A stretch of 64,000 nt of DNA from Terriglobus albidus. Lineage in GTDB: Bacteria > Acidobacteriota > Terriglobia > Terriglobales > Acidobacteriaceae. Positions 10,045-18,863 of the stretch are shown here, one piece after another. The notes beneath the pieces are model-generated. The model had not been told where the DNA came from and ran no database searches. It worked only from the letters and a program-made list of their open reading frames with translations. Made by a program: the position numbers and the translations under genes. The stretch is from assembly GCF_008000815.1 (NCBI RefSeq), contig NZ_CP042806.1, positions 3,658,001-3,722,000 of the forward strand. Direction: 5' to 3'. Position 1 is the first letter of the stretch. Every line of letters begins with the position of its first letter.

Positions 10045-12923
10045 TAGACAGGCTGCTCCTGAGTCACGGTATACGGTTCGTAGCCGATCTCGTCGAGTGC
10101 CGTTGCGCAGCGAGCGCAGACGGTCGGATAACGGCTATCGGATGCAACATCATTGGTGTAGCGCCAGCAACGCTCGCACTTTGTGATGTCGGAGAGCGTT
10201 TCGCATGGTGTTACTTCTACCGACGGTGTTTGATCGCCATTCACCGAGAACCGGAATGCCGACACATTGCACAGCTCAGCGAAGTGAGAACCGAAGCTAT
10301 CGAAGCTTTCTTTCAACGCTGCCGGAATGGTTACGGCAACGCTGGCATCGAGCGCTTTACCAATCTGCTTGTTCTTTCTTGCCTCTTCGAGCGACAGCAG
10401 AACCGTGTCACGAACGGCAAGCAACTTCTCCCAGTTCGCAACCAGGCTCTCAGTATTGGCTGGAGCGAGGTCTTCCGGAGCGGGGAAATGCGCGATGTGG
10501 ACGCTGGCTTCGCGGCCCTCGACCTTCGGCAGGTACTCCCACACCTCATCCGCGGTGAACGAGAGGACCGGAGCGACCAGGCGAACCAGGGCCTCCGTGA
10601 TCTTCCAGATCGCGGTCTGGGCGCTGCGGCGTCCTGGGGCGTTGGGCGCGAAGGTGTAGAGACGGTCCTTCAGAACATCGATATAGAACGCGCTCAGGTC
10701 AGAGTTACAGAACTCGTTGATGGCGTGATAGGCACGATGGAACTCGAATTCGTCGTAGGCTTTGCGCACCTTGGCGACGATCTCGGCTCCCTTGGCCAAC
10801 ATGTACCGGTCGAGTGGTTCGAGGGCGCTGAACTCCTTCACCGCATGTTCCGCGGGGTTGAAGTCATACAGATTCGCCAGCAGGATGCGGAAGGTGTTGC
10901 GCAGCTTGCGGTAGATCTCTTCCGCGAGGCGCTTCATCAGTGGGACCGAGGCGATGACGTCTTCGCGGAAGTCGACCGAGGCGACCCAGAGGCGGACGAT
11001 GTCGCCGCCGAGCTGATCCATCACAAGGACAGGATCGACACCGTTGCCGAGCGACTTGGAGAAGGCGCGGCGCTGCTCGTCCAGTGTCCAGCCGCTGGTA
11101 GCGACGTACTTGTAGGGTGCGGCGTTGCGGATGCCGACAGAAGCCAGCAGCGACGAGTGGAACCAGCCACGATGCTGGTCGCCGCCCTCGGTGTACATAT
11201 CGGCAGGGAAGCGGAGCTCCGGCTCAGTCTCCAGCACGGCATGCCACGACGAGCCGGACTCGAACCAGACATCGAGGATGTCCATCTCCTTGCGGAAGGC
11301 CGCGTGTCCGCACTTGATACAGGTCGTTCCAGCCGACAGCAGTTGTTCGGCCGGGTACTCGTACCAGGCATCAGCGCCTTCTTTCTCGAAGAGCTTCACG
11401 ATGCTTTGATTGAGTGCCTTATCGCTGATGGGGTGGTCGCAGCTCTGGCACAGGAAGACGGCGATGGGCACACCCCAGATGCGCTGGCGCGAGATGCACC
11501 AGTCGGGGCGGGTGGCGATCATGTTCGAGATACGCTCTTCGCCCCAGGAGGGGTCCCAGGTCACCTTCTTGATCTCATCCAGCGCGCGCTGGCGGAAGGT
11601 GGTCTCGTTACCGTGCTGGTCCTTGACCGGCGTCTCCATGCCGATAAACCACTGTTCCGTGGCGCGATAGATTACCGGCCTGTGGCAGCGCCAGCAGTGC
11701 GGGTAGCTGTGCTTGACCTCGGTTTCGGAGAGCAATGCTCCGTTCTTGCGGATGATGTCCAGAATGATGGGGTTGGCTTTATAGATGTGCAGGCCGTCAT
11801 ACTCCGGCAGGCCGTTGCGTATCCGTCCCGCATCGTCGACATTCGTGGTCTGCGGCAGGCCGTACTTTGCGCCGGTGTAGAAGTCGTCGGGACCATGCGC
11901 CGGGGCGGTGTGGACCGCACCCGTACCCTGTTCGGCCGTGACGTGATCGCCCAGCACTCCCAGGATCGTGCGTCCATGCAGGAAAGGGTGCGCAAAGGTG
12001 ATGTTCTCCAGCGCCGTGCCTTTCATATGGGTGAGCACCTTTGCTTCCGGCATCTTGCAGGACTCCCGGACGGCGTCGGCGAGCGCTTCCGCAACCAGGT
12101 AGACGGCGCCATCGGTGTTTTCAAGGGCGACGTAGTCGAACTCCGGATTGAAGGCCACCGCCAGCGAGGAGGGAAGCGTCCACGGCGTGGTGGTGTAGAT
12201 GATGGTGTACACCTCGCGGCCGGCAAGCTCCGGCGCCAGATCGGCAGGGTCGCTGAGGAGCCGGTAGCGGACATAGATCGAGGGAGAGGTGTGCTGCTCA
12301 TACTCCACCTCGGCCTCGGCCAGGGCTGTCTTGTCATGCCAGCACCAGTAGACCGGCTTCAGGCCCTTGTAAACGTAGCCGTGCTCGAAGAACTCGTAGA
12401 AGGTCTCGACGATACGGGCTTCGTAGGGGAAGCTCATCGTCAGGTAAGGATCATCCCAGCGGCCCAGGACTCCCATGCGGCGGAACTGCGAGCGCTGCAG
12501 ATCCACATACTTCTGCGCGTAGTCGCGGCACTGCTGGCGAACGGTAACAGCGTCCATTTCCAGCTTCTTGCGGCCAAGCTGCTCGTCGACCTTGATCTCG
12601 ATCGGCAGGCCGTGGCAGTCCCAGCCGGGCACATAGGGGGAGTCGAAACCGGTCATCGTCTTGGATTTGACGACGAAGTCCTTGATGCACTTGTTCAGCG
12701 CATGGCCAAGGTGGATAGCGCCATTGGCGTATGGCGGGCCGTCATGCAGAATGTACTTCGGCGCGCCGGCGCGGGCGGCACGAATCTGTCCGTAGAGGTC
12801 GTTTTCGATCCACTTCTGGAGGCGTGCTGGTTCGTTCTGCGGAAGGCCGGCCTTCATGGGAAAGGCGGTCTGCGGCAGGTTCAGGGTAGACTTCAACGGC
12901 TTCTGCGCGGGCGAATCTGACAT
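10044..12923 (-). CDS. ileS: Isoleucyl-tRNA synthetase
   Basis: Charges tRNA-Ile in the cytoplasm. With the ATG at 12923 (AGGAAA about 7 bases upstream) the protein has 959 residues; a longer reading from 12956 adds 11 unsupported residues. The HIGH motif is HLGH at 71-74. The KMSKS loop reads R-A-F-S-K-S-L-G-N, so the first two positions differ from the consensus. The long editing domain is present (TTPWTLPSSLAV; HTAPAHGPDD), as are the tRNA-binding C-terminal domain and a final zinc module CERCWRY...CARC. This is the bacterial (MupA-sensitive-like, zinc-ending) type. It heads the ileS-lspA operon. Confidence 0.97.
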   Translation of the reverse strand: MSDSPAQKPLKSTLNLPQTAFPMKAGLPQNEPARLQKWIENDLYGQIRAARAGAPKYILHDGPPYANGAIHLGHALNKCIKDFVVKSKTMTGFDSPYVPGWDCHGLPIEIKVDEQLGRKKLEMDAVTVRQQCRDYAQKYVDLQRSQFRRMGVLGRWDDPYLTMSFPYEARIVETFYEFFEHGYVYKGLKPVYWCWHDKTALAEAEVEYEQHTSPSIYVRYRLLSDPADLAPELAGREVYTIIYTTTPWTLPSSLAVAFNPEFDYVALENTDGAVYLVAEALADAVRESCKMPEAKVLTHMKGTALENITFAHPFLHGRTILGVLGDHVTAEQGTGAVHTAPAHGPDDFYTGAKYGLPQTTNVDDAGRIRNGLPEYDGLHIYKANPIILDIIRKNGALLSETEVKHSYPHCWRCHRPVIYRATEQWFIGMETPVKDQHGNETTFRQRALDEIKKVTWDPSWGEERISNMIATRPDWCISRQRIWGVPIAVFLCQSCDHPISDKALNQSIVKLFEKEGADAWYEYPAEQLLSAGTTCIKCGHAAFRKEMDILDVWFESGSSWHAVLETEPELRFPADMYTEGGDQHRGWFHSSLLASVGIRNAAPYKYVATSGWTLDEQRRAFSKSLGNGVDPVLVMDQLGGDIVRLWVASVDFREDVIASVPLMKRLAEEIYRKLRNTFRILLANLYDFNPAEHAVKEFSALEPLDRYMLAKGAEIVAKVRKAYDEFEFHRAYHAINEFCNSDLSAFYIDVLKDRLYTFAPNAPGRRSAQTAIWKITEALVRLVAPVLSFTADEVWEYLPKVEGREASVHIAHFPAPEDLAPANTESLVANWEKLLAVRDTVLLSLEEARKNKQIGKALDASVAVTIPAALKESFDSFGSHFAELCNVSAFRFSVNGDQTPSVEVTPCETLSDITKCERCWRYTNDVASDSRYPTVCARCATALDEIGYEPYTVTQEQPV

Positions 12924-13195
12924 GCTTTTTCCTGAGTTGGTACGCGAGGTCACCAAAAGATCATTTTACTTTGTCAGGGCATTGCAGCCGTATACCCGGA
13001 TGTGGTTCCATGCGTCAAAGAAAGTGACTGCGCGCCTAGGAAAACCTCTGTAAACTAGGAGCGGAGCCAGACGCTGAACGCGACGTGGCAGGAACCGGCA
13101 AAAGACCGGGAGATGTAAGTCCACCAACGGCGCGAGAATTTGGAAGAAGGGTGTGGGCGCAGTACGGCCCGCAGGCCAGGTTTGCGAAGCAGCTT

Positions 13196-14182
13196 ATGGC
13201 GAATACTGTTTTGACGCCACCGGGACTCGATCCTAAGAACGATGGTCAGTTCGACGCCCGTAAGAGCGCCGAGCCTATTTTCGGGACAGAACTCCAGACT
13301 ACGGAAGAAAACGTGTTTACCTCGCTATGGGCGAGCCTGAAGGACGTCTTTTTCCCGGAGAAGCTGCCTCCGCTCCAATTGCAATCAAAACCGATTGCGG
13401 TCGTCGACCGCATGAAGGTCAAACGTGATCCCAAGTCTACGGCCATAGCAGCGGTGGTGCATGTGCTGGTGATCCTTGCCATCGTCTGGATTGTGAAGAA
13501 CAAGGTCGTCCAGATCATGGCGAAGCCCATCGTCAGCAACGTCGACATGTCGAAGGTGCCCCCGCCCGTCTCGCTGAAGGCAGCGGAACGTATGGGCGGC
13601 GGCGGCGGCCAGCGTGGTCCGACGCCAGTCACCAAAGGCAGACTTCCGGAGTTCGCTGATAAGCAGATTGTTCCTCCGAACAAGCCTCCCATCGAAGAGC
13701 CGAAGATCCATATTCAGCCGACAATTGAGGTCCAGAAAGACCTGAAGATGTCGAATGTGAATATGCCGAACTTCGGTATGCCGAATGCTCCCGCGGTCGG
13801 AGTCTCCTCTATGGGTAATGGCGAGGGAACTGGTATCGGTTCTGGCAAAGGATCGGGTCTCGGACCGGGATCGGGCGGGAACTATGGTGGCGGCGTCAGA
13901 AAGATCGGCAATGGTGTTCTCGCGCCGCAGTTGATCTACGGCCCGGAGCCTGAGTTCAGCGAAGAAGCCCGTAAGGCTAAGTTCCAGGGCGAAGTCATTG
14001 TCAGCCTGATCGTTGATACCCAGGGACGCCCGCAACGCGTTCGTGTCCCGCGCCCGGTCGGCATGGGACTAGACGACAAGGCCATTGAAGCTGTGAAGCA
14101 ATACCGCTTCAAGCCTGCCACTGAAAATGGCGTTCCCGTAGCGGTAGAACTCGCGGTCGCCGTGAACTTCCAGATCTTCTAA
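13196..14182 (+). CDS. TonB-family energy transducer
   Basis: A 328-residue inner-membrane protein with one membrane segment (about 83-101), a periplasmic Pro/Lys linker with PPNKPPIEEPKI, a Gly-rich hinge (GTGIGSGKGSGLGPGSGG) and a C-terminal TonB domain (about 243-328: PEPEFSEEARKAKFQGEVIV, then YRFKPATENGVPVAVEL). It probably transmits proton-motive force to outer-membrane receptors such as the one at 18864; no exbB/exbD genes are adjacent. The ATG at 13196 is preferred; GTG at 13085 would add 37 residues without a convincing ribosome-binding site. The N-terminal 80-residue cytoplasmic part is longer than in E. coli TonB. The last 114 bases overlap the antisense udgX reading frame. Confidence 0.88.
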   Translation: MANTVLTPPGLDPKNDGQFDARKSAEPIFGTELQTTEENVFTSLWASLKDVFFPEKLPPLQLQSKPIAVVDRMKVKRDPKSTAIAAVVHVLVILAIVWIVKNKVVQIMAKPIVSNVDMSKVPPPVSLKAAERMGGGGGQRGPTPVTKGRLPEFADKQIVPPNKPPIEEPKIHIQPTIEVQKDLKMSNVNMPNFGMPNAPAVGVSSMGNGEGTGIGSGKGSGLGPGSGGNYGGGVRKIGNGVLAPQLIYGPEPEFSEEARKAKFQGEVIVSLIVDTQGRPQRVRVPRPVGMGLDDKAIEAVKQYRFKPATENGVPVAVELAVAVNFQIF

Positions 14183-14962
14183 ACCGAACTTTTTTGTGAC
14201 CATTGCCCGGGGATTATCCCCGGGCAATGCTGTTTGTGGAGCTGCCAGCATTGCAGGCAGCTGCTGTCGCGGTGCCTTGATCATGCTGCATTTGTTGTAC
14301 CGTTGGGGATGCTTCAAATAATCTGCGGCCCGTTTGAGGTCCGCAACGAGGATCTCCCGGCTGCGATGCCGGTCTTCATCCGTTCGCGCTCGAAGGACTG
14401 CCGAGGGATGTAAGGTCGCGATAATCGGAGGTAGCCCCTTTACCTCTTCAATCTCTCCATGCGCCTGTGTGAGCCTGAACTTTGAGCCGAGTAACGACTG
14501 TGCGGCAACGGCCCCCAGGCAGACAATCAATCGCGGTCGCACCGTCTCCAGTTCGGCCTGTAGCCACGGCCGGCAGGCTCGGATCTCCTGCATGCCGGGC
14601 TTCTTGTGGATGCGGAGCTTTCCGCGAGGCTCCCATTTGAAATGCTTGACGGTATTGGTGACGTATACGGCGTCGCGATCGATCCGTGCTTCATCAAGAC
14701 ACTGATCGAGCAATTTGCCGGCAGGACCAACAAATGGTCGTCCCTGCCTATCCTCCTGGTCGCCTGGCTGTTCACCGATCATCATCATCGCAACCTTCGG
14801 GCGTGTGGCGTCCTCATGAGTTTCAAGCTCGCCGAATACGGCCTGAGTCGCATGGCGGTAGAGATCGCATCCGTGACATTGTTGTACCGCCTTACGAAGT
14901 ACAGGCAAGCTGCGATCTCCAGGGACGAACGCAGCAGCACCGTTGGTTGCAGTTTTCGGCAT
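14069..14962 (-). CDS. UdgX-type uracil-DNA glycosylase with C-terminal extension
   Basis: Iron-sulfur uracil-DNA glycosylase. Motif GEQPGDQED (63-71), PFVGPAG, cysteines C29, C32, C130 and C148 placed as the 4Fe-4S ligands of family 4/5 enzymes, and HPS (185-187). The loop R-G-K-L-R-I-H-K-K-P (about 113-122) with H119 is the hallmark of UdgX, in which this histidine forms a covalent bond with the abasic sugar after uracil removal. ATG at 14962 has AGGAG upstream. UdgX is normally about 205-225 residues; here the frame stays open for 297, the last 72 or so passing through a hairpin and into the antisense of the TonB-like gene. No upstream partner is coupled. Confidence 0.88.
   Translation of the reverse strand: MPKTATNGAAAFVPGDRSLPVLRKAVQQCHGCDLYRHATQAVFGELETHEDATRPKVAMMMIGEQPGDQEDRQGRPFVGPAGKLLDQCLDEARIDRDAVYVTNTVKHFKWEPRGKLRIHKKPGMQEIRACRPWLQAELETVRPRLIVCLGAVAAQSLLGSKFRLTQAHGEIEEVKGLPPIIATLHPSAVLRARTDEDRHRSREILVADLKRAADYLKHPQRYNKCSMIKAPRQQLPAMLAAPQTALPGDNPRAMVTKKFGLEDLEVHGDREFYRYGNAIFSGRLEAVLLHSFNGLVV
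14201..14229. terminator. Hairpin after the TonB-like gene (inside the udgX frame)
   Basis: CATTGCCCGGGGA (14201-14213), loop TTA, TCCCCGGGCAATG (14217-14229): a 13-bp perfect stem 19 bases after the TonB-like stop codon. Only a weak T-run (CTGTTTG) follows. Confidence 0.7.
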
Positions 14963-15037
14963 CGGACATCTCTCCTGGGCGGAATTAGATGTCGTGTGCC
15001 TGGCGGCTGTTGTCATCGGCATCCTTGAGAGTAGATA

Positions 15038-15070
15038 CACGAATGCCCGGCGATGTGCCGGGCATTCGTG
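15038..15070 (-). terminator. Terminator for the Gfo/Idh-TIM-ROK transcript, 14-bp stem
   Basis: CACGAATGCCCGGC (15038-15051), loop GATGT, GCCGGGCATTCGTG (15057-15070), just beyond the Gfo/Idh stop at 15085 on the minus strand. Confidence 0.8.
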
Positions 15071-15084
15071 GGTTGGATCCGTAC

Positions 15085-16350
15085 TTAGACGTACTTTCGA
15101 AGATCAAGGCCCAGCTTGTACTCTTCCTTGTCAGCTTCGATCTCTTCCCAGGTCACAATGCGTCCTGTTTCGGCAGCTTTGCGAGCCAACATGCAACTAC
15201 GGGCGCTTTCGACGCCGGCAGCGATCTGGTTCTGGAACTTGTTTTCGGTGATGCTTTCAATGAAGCTCTGGTCTTTCTTCTTGTCTGCTTCAGCCAGGTT
15301 GTCGCTGAAGGCGCCATCGGCTGCGAACTTGGCGTTCGTTGTCTGGTCGCTGCCGGCCCAGGTCCACGGCTTCAATCCCTGAATACCGAGCGCGCCCTTA
15401 TATGGCATCTCAGCAAGTCCCTCAGAGCCGAAGATCGTCTCCTTCACATCGAAGTACCCGGCGGAGTTGAACTGCGTCGAGCTGAAGACAAACTCGGCTC
15501 CATTGGGATAGGTGAAGATCACCTCATAGTTGTCATTGATATTGCCGAAGTTCTGAAGGACCTTGCGGCTGGCTCGTGCCGTGGCCTTTACGGGATGAGC
15601 CTGCATCACCCAGTTGCAGACGTCGATGACGTGAATGTTCTGCTCGAGCAGGATATCGCCGGAGAGTGTCTTATCCCACAGCCAGTTCCGCAGGCGTTGC
15701 TCGTCCTGCGGCATTGAACCGCGGTCAGGATAAGTGGCGGTCGGAGCGTTGTAATGACCGCTGAGTGAAGCGATCTTTCCGATCTGCCCGTCGTGGATTC
15801 GCTTTACAACCTCGACAAAGGGAGGAGCTGAGCGAATCTGGAAGCCGACGGAGACGCTCACTTTGTTGCCGACCCGTTTCGCGATCTCAAGGGCACGCCG
15901 TGTCTGGGGAATATCGACGCCGACAGGCTTTTCGCAGTAGACGTGCTTGCCGCCGGCGGTGAGAGCATCCATGTGTTCGACATGGAAGAAGGGAGGCGTG
16001 GAGATCTGGACCGCGTCGACGTTCGGATTAGCCGCCAGCGCCTTGTAAGCCTCCCACCCGTGGAAGGTCATCTTATCGTCGATTGGTGCGAAACCGAGCG
16101 ATGCATTGACCTGGTCAAAGTGCTGCTTACCCTTGGCAAGCTGATCAGGGAAGATGTCGCCCAGCGCGACGATGCGCGCCTGAGTATTCTTCGCAAACGA
16201 GGTCGCGACCGACGTGCCGCGTTTGCCGCAGCCCAGCAGGGCATACTGCACGGTCGAATTTGCTGCGTAACTGAAAGCGACACTGGGTTTCACGATCATC
16301 AGACCGCCCAGAGCTCCTGCACCCTGCAAAAACTTTCTGCGATTCATCAT
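15085..16350 (-). CDS. Tat-exported Gfo/Idh/MocA family oxidoreductase
   Basis: NAD(P)-dependent sugar or cyclitol oxidoreductase of 421 residues. The N-terminus MNRRKFLQGAGALGG is a twin-arginine signal, so the folded protein, with cofactor bound, is expected in the periplasm as in Zymomonas glucose-fructose oxidoreductase. The Rossmann motif is LLGCGKRGT and the catalytic lysine lies in YCEKPVG (K141). The second half has the GFO/IDH C-terminal beta sheet. A good GGAGG precedes the tandem ATGs. It is the last gene of a ROK-TIM-Gfo operon, 14 bp after the TIM-barrel gene, and is closed by a strong hairpin. Substrate is inferred to be a glycoside or sugar, oxidised probably at C3. Confidence 0.9.
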   Translation of the reverse strand: MMNRRKFLQGAGALGGLMIVKPSVAFSYAANSTVQYALLGCGKRGTSVATSFAKNTQARIVALGDIFPDQLAKGKQHFDQVNASLGFAPIDDKMTFHGWEAYKALAANPNVDAVQISTPPFFHVEHMDALTAGGKHVYCEKPVGVDIPQTRRALEIAKRVGNKVSVSVGFQIRSAPPFVEVVKRIHDGQIGKIASLSGHYNAPTATYPDRGSMPQDEQRLRNWLWDKTLSGDILLEQNIHVIDVCNWVMQAHPVKATARASRKVLQNFGNINDNYEVIFTYPNGAEFVFSSTQFNSAGYFDVKETIFGSEGLAEMPYKGALGIQGLKPWTWAGSDQTTNAKFAADGAFSDNLAEADKKKDQSFIESITENKFQNQIAAGVESARSCMLARKAAETGRIVTWEEIEADKEEYKLGLDLRKYV

Positions 16351-16364
16351 CTTCCTCCGTCTGG

Positions 16365-17357
16365 CTATGCCTTCTTGATCTTGTTGAGGATGCCTTCGAG
16401 ATACAGCTTTTCGGCTTTTACGTCCTCGACCTGCTGCGGTCCGGAGGTCTCACGTTCGATGCTGACCGCGCCTTTATAGCCAAGGTCATGCAGCATCGAT
16501 AGAACCTTCGGGAAATCAACCTCGCCTTCGCCGATGCGCACCTCTTTGCCAAGCTGGTCTGGATCAGTCGGCCATTTGCCGTCCTTGGCATGCATGGCAC
16601 GAACATAGGGCCCAAGGACCTTGAGTGCGTCTACAGGATTGGCCTTACCGTAAAGAATCAGATTCGCGGTATCAAGCCCAACACCAAGCGCGGGATTGTT
16701 TACGTCCTTCAGCATGCGCAACATGGTTGTGGGCGTCTCCTGCCCAGTCTCCATCAGAAAGCTTTGGCCATTGGCAGCGCAGTGCTCGGTGATCTCGCGA
16801 ATGGCGGCAACAGTCTCCGGATAAAGCGCGTCCTTGGGGTCCTCAGGAATAAACCCACAGTGTGTCTGAACCTTGTCGATGCCAAGTGTCTTGGCAAAGT
16901 CGGAGCACTGTTTCAGCGCATCGAGTCTGGCCTTACGGTAGGCTCGCGGTACCAGACCAATGGTGGCGGGGCCTTCCGTGAAGTTCCATTTGAGCGGTTG
17001 GGGATTCACGACTTCGGCTGTCGTCGCAATCACCTGATACTTATCCAGGAGATCTGCCATCTGCTTTGTCAGTGCGGGCGTGAAGTTGTTCAGATAGCCG
17101 TCGAGCGAGAGGAAGCAGGTTTTGAAACCGAGATCGCGGACCAGGCGAATCTTCGCTTCGGGATCCGGAGATGGCTTGATAAGCAGGCCAAGCTCCATGG
17201 GTGCATACCCGGGTTGTTTCCGCGTAGTGCTCTGTGCGAAGAGCGTTGTAGGGGCCATTCCACCGGCGGCTACACCGACGGCAGCCGCAGTGGCCTGCTT
17301 GAGAAAGGTACGGCGTTCAGTCGACATCTCTTCCCGTTTCTGCTGCGTTGCAAACAT
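16365..17357 (-). CDS. Tat-exported sugar phosphate isomerase/epimerase-type TIM barrel
   Basis: AP-endonuclease-2-like TIM barrel (xylose isomerase-like superfamily) of 330 residues. A twin-arginine signal STERRTFLKQATAAAVGVAA starts after a short leader; GGAGG 7 bases before the ATG at 17357 favours that start over the internal ATG at 17327. Metal-binding segments typical of the family are visible: LMETGQE, VGLDTAN, MHAKDGK and SIERE. It is closely similar along its length to the unsignalled protein at 24868 (compare CGFIPEDPKDALYP with IGFIPEDASEPLYQ). In related glycoside clusters such barrels act on 3-keto sugars by isomerisation, hydration or beta-elimination; which reaction applies here is unknown. 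Confidence 0.88.
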   Translation of the reverse strand: MFATQQKREEMSTERRTFLKQATAAAVGVAAGGMAPTTLFAQSTTRKQPGYAPMELGLLIKPSPDPEAKIRLVRDLGFKTCFLSLDGYLNNFTPALTKQMADLLDKYQVIATTAEVVNPQPLKWNFTEGPATIGLVPRAYRKARLDALKQCSDFAKTLGIDKVQTHCGFIPEDPKDALYPETVAAIREITEHCAANGQSFLMETGQETPTTMLRMLKDVNNPALGVGLDTANLILYGKANPVDALKVLGPYVRAMHAKDGKWPTDPDQLGKEVRIGEGEVDFPKVLSMLHDLGYKGAVSIERETSGPQQVEDVKAEKLYLEGILNKIKKA

Positions 17358-17381
17358 CTCAGGACCTCCGTATGCGAAGTT

Positions 17382-18572
17382 CTATAACGACATCAGGTAG
17401 TTAAAAGCTGCGATGGAAGCCGCGCTTCGCGGCAACGACACCGGATCTGCGGTGGTGAAACGAATCTCGGTAGAACCGAGATAGCGGGGAAGGATACTGT
17501 TTTCGATTCCCTGGCGGATGGCTGTGCGGAAGACACCATTCTCAAACCCTTCCAGGTCTGTGAAGAGCACTGCTTGCGGATTATTGATGTGGACCAGCGA
17601 TGCAATGGCTGAACCGAGAGCTTTGCCTGCGCAGCGCAGCAGTTGCACGGCGTTGCGGTCACCATGCATGGCCAGGTCTTCCAGGTCACGCATGCTCTCA
17701 ATCACCAGGCCTTTCTCATGAGCGGCCTGCCGCAGCGCAGAACCGCCGGCAATGGTATCGAGACATCCATTACGGCCACAGCGGCAGAGTGTTCCATGTG
17801 GATCGACCGAGATATGCCCAATCTCGCCGGCGCTGCCGTCGTGTCCGCGGTACAGAATGCCGTGCATATAGTGGGCGGAGCCAATGGTACGTCCCAGCAC
17901 GATCGAAGAGAAGTGATCGTACTCCCGAGCATCGCCGAAGATATGTTCTCCAATGGCAATTGCGTTAGCATCGTTGTCAGCCCATGCCTGCAGTTCCAGA
18001 GCCTCTCCGATGATGCGGGCGATGGGAACATCACGCCAGTCCAATGCGGCGGAGTAACGGCACACGCCTTGGTCGGCATCGACGATTCCTGCCACGGCGA
18101 TGCCAGTGCCACGCACTCTGGTGCGCGGAATCGAGGCATGGCGTAGCGCGGCGAGGAACGTCGCACGAACTGCTTCGGGAATCTCTGAGAGGGAATCAAC
18201 CGCCGGAACGTGGCGTTGTTCCAGAACCGCTCCCTTCAGGTCCGTAATCGCGAGCACCATCTCGCCTTCGCCAATATTGATGCCGGCAAAGCAGGAATGC
18301 CCAGGTTGAAGGGAGAGCTGAACCGGTGGACGGCCACGACGTTTTTCGCGGCCAGGCGGATCGATGGACGGAGTCTCCGCCAGAAGTTCCTGCTGAAGAA
18401 GCTTCTGGGTGACCTCGGTGATGCCGGCTGGACTGACGCCCGTAAGCTCACTCAGCTCGAGCCTTGAGAGACGATCGTATTGCAGCAAGGCTGCGATGAT
18501 TGAGGTCTTCGCGGATTGAAACGGCACCTTCAACGACAGCTTCTCCGGACGGCAGGCGGAACAAAACGGCAC
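17382..18572 (-). CDS. ROK-family transcriptional regulator
   Basis: A 396-residue ROK protein: N-terminal winged helix (about 15-75, RLSRLELSELTGVSPAGITEV), a basic stretch PPGREKRRGRPP, then the actin-like sugar-kinase fold with zinc-binding CRCGRNGCLD (about 262-272). The N-terminal DNA-binding domain marks it as a repressor (NagC/Mlc/XylR type) rather than a glucokinase. It starts the minus-strand operon (24 bp before the TIM-barrel gene) and faces the TonB receptor across 291 bp, so it probably controls the whole glycoside cluster in response to a sugar. The GTG at 18572 has GGAG 11 bases upstream; an internal GTG at VPFQSAK is possible. Confidence 0.9.
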   Translation of the reverse strand: MPFCSACRPEKLSLKVPFQSAKTSIIAALLQYDRLSRLELSELTGVSPAGITEVTQKLLQQELLAETPSIDPPGREKRRGRPPVQLSLQPGHSCFAGINIGEGEMVLAITDLKGAVLEQRHVPAVDSLSEIPEAVRATFLAALRHASIPRTRVRGTGIAVAGIVDADQGVCRYSAALDWRDVPIARIIGEALELQAWADNDANAIAIGEHIFGDAREYDHFSSIVLGRTIGSAHYMHGILYRGHDGSAGEIGHISVDPHGTLCRCGRNGCLDTIAGGSALRQAAHEKGLVIESMRDLEDLAMHGDRNAVQLLRCAGKALGSAIASLVHINNPQAVLFTDLEGFENGVFRTAIRQGIENSILPRYLGSTEIRFTTADPVSLPRSAASIAAFNYLMSL

Positions 18573-18863
18573 GGGATGTCGTACTCCATCATGCGGTTAC
18601 AGGACGACCAAACCAGGGTTACAAATCGCCTTGACCGCTTGACGGTGCATGGATATCATCCAGTCACCGAAACATTGCATTCCTGCTTTCCTGTAGATCG
18701 TACAACGAATGACGCTAATCCTGGCGCCGAATAATTTCGGTTACTGAAAGAATAAGAAGACAACATAAAACACAGCGCATTCCTACTCCGCGGGTCTTTT
18801 CCTGGCGTTATGGTGGGCAGCCCCGCATCACACACAACCAATCGAGATTGTGGGAGGCCGCAA
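18573..18863. promoter_or_regulatory. Divergent promoter region between ROK regulator and TonB receptor
   Basis: A 291-bp region with no gene. It should hold both promoters and the ROK operator. The clearest dyad is CCGAA-TAAT-TTCGG (18727-18740), followed by GGTTACTGAAAG. A GGGAGG ribosome-binding site for the receptor is at 18852-18857. Assignment of the dyad as operator is inference. Confidence 0.45.

Noticed and set aside
10230-12920. An 896-residue open frame on the plus strand opposite ileS
   Set aside because: It mirrors a certain ileS gene, has no recognisable domain or ribosome-binding site, and is rich in residues typical of antisense frames in high-G+C DNA.
12957-13195. T-box or other riboswitch upstream of ileS
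   Set aside because: No T-box core sequence or long stem-loop array is seen before ileS; T-boxes are also rare outside Gram-positive bacteria.
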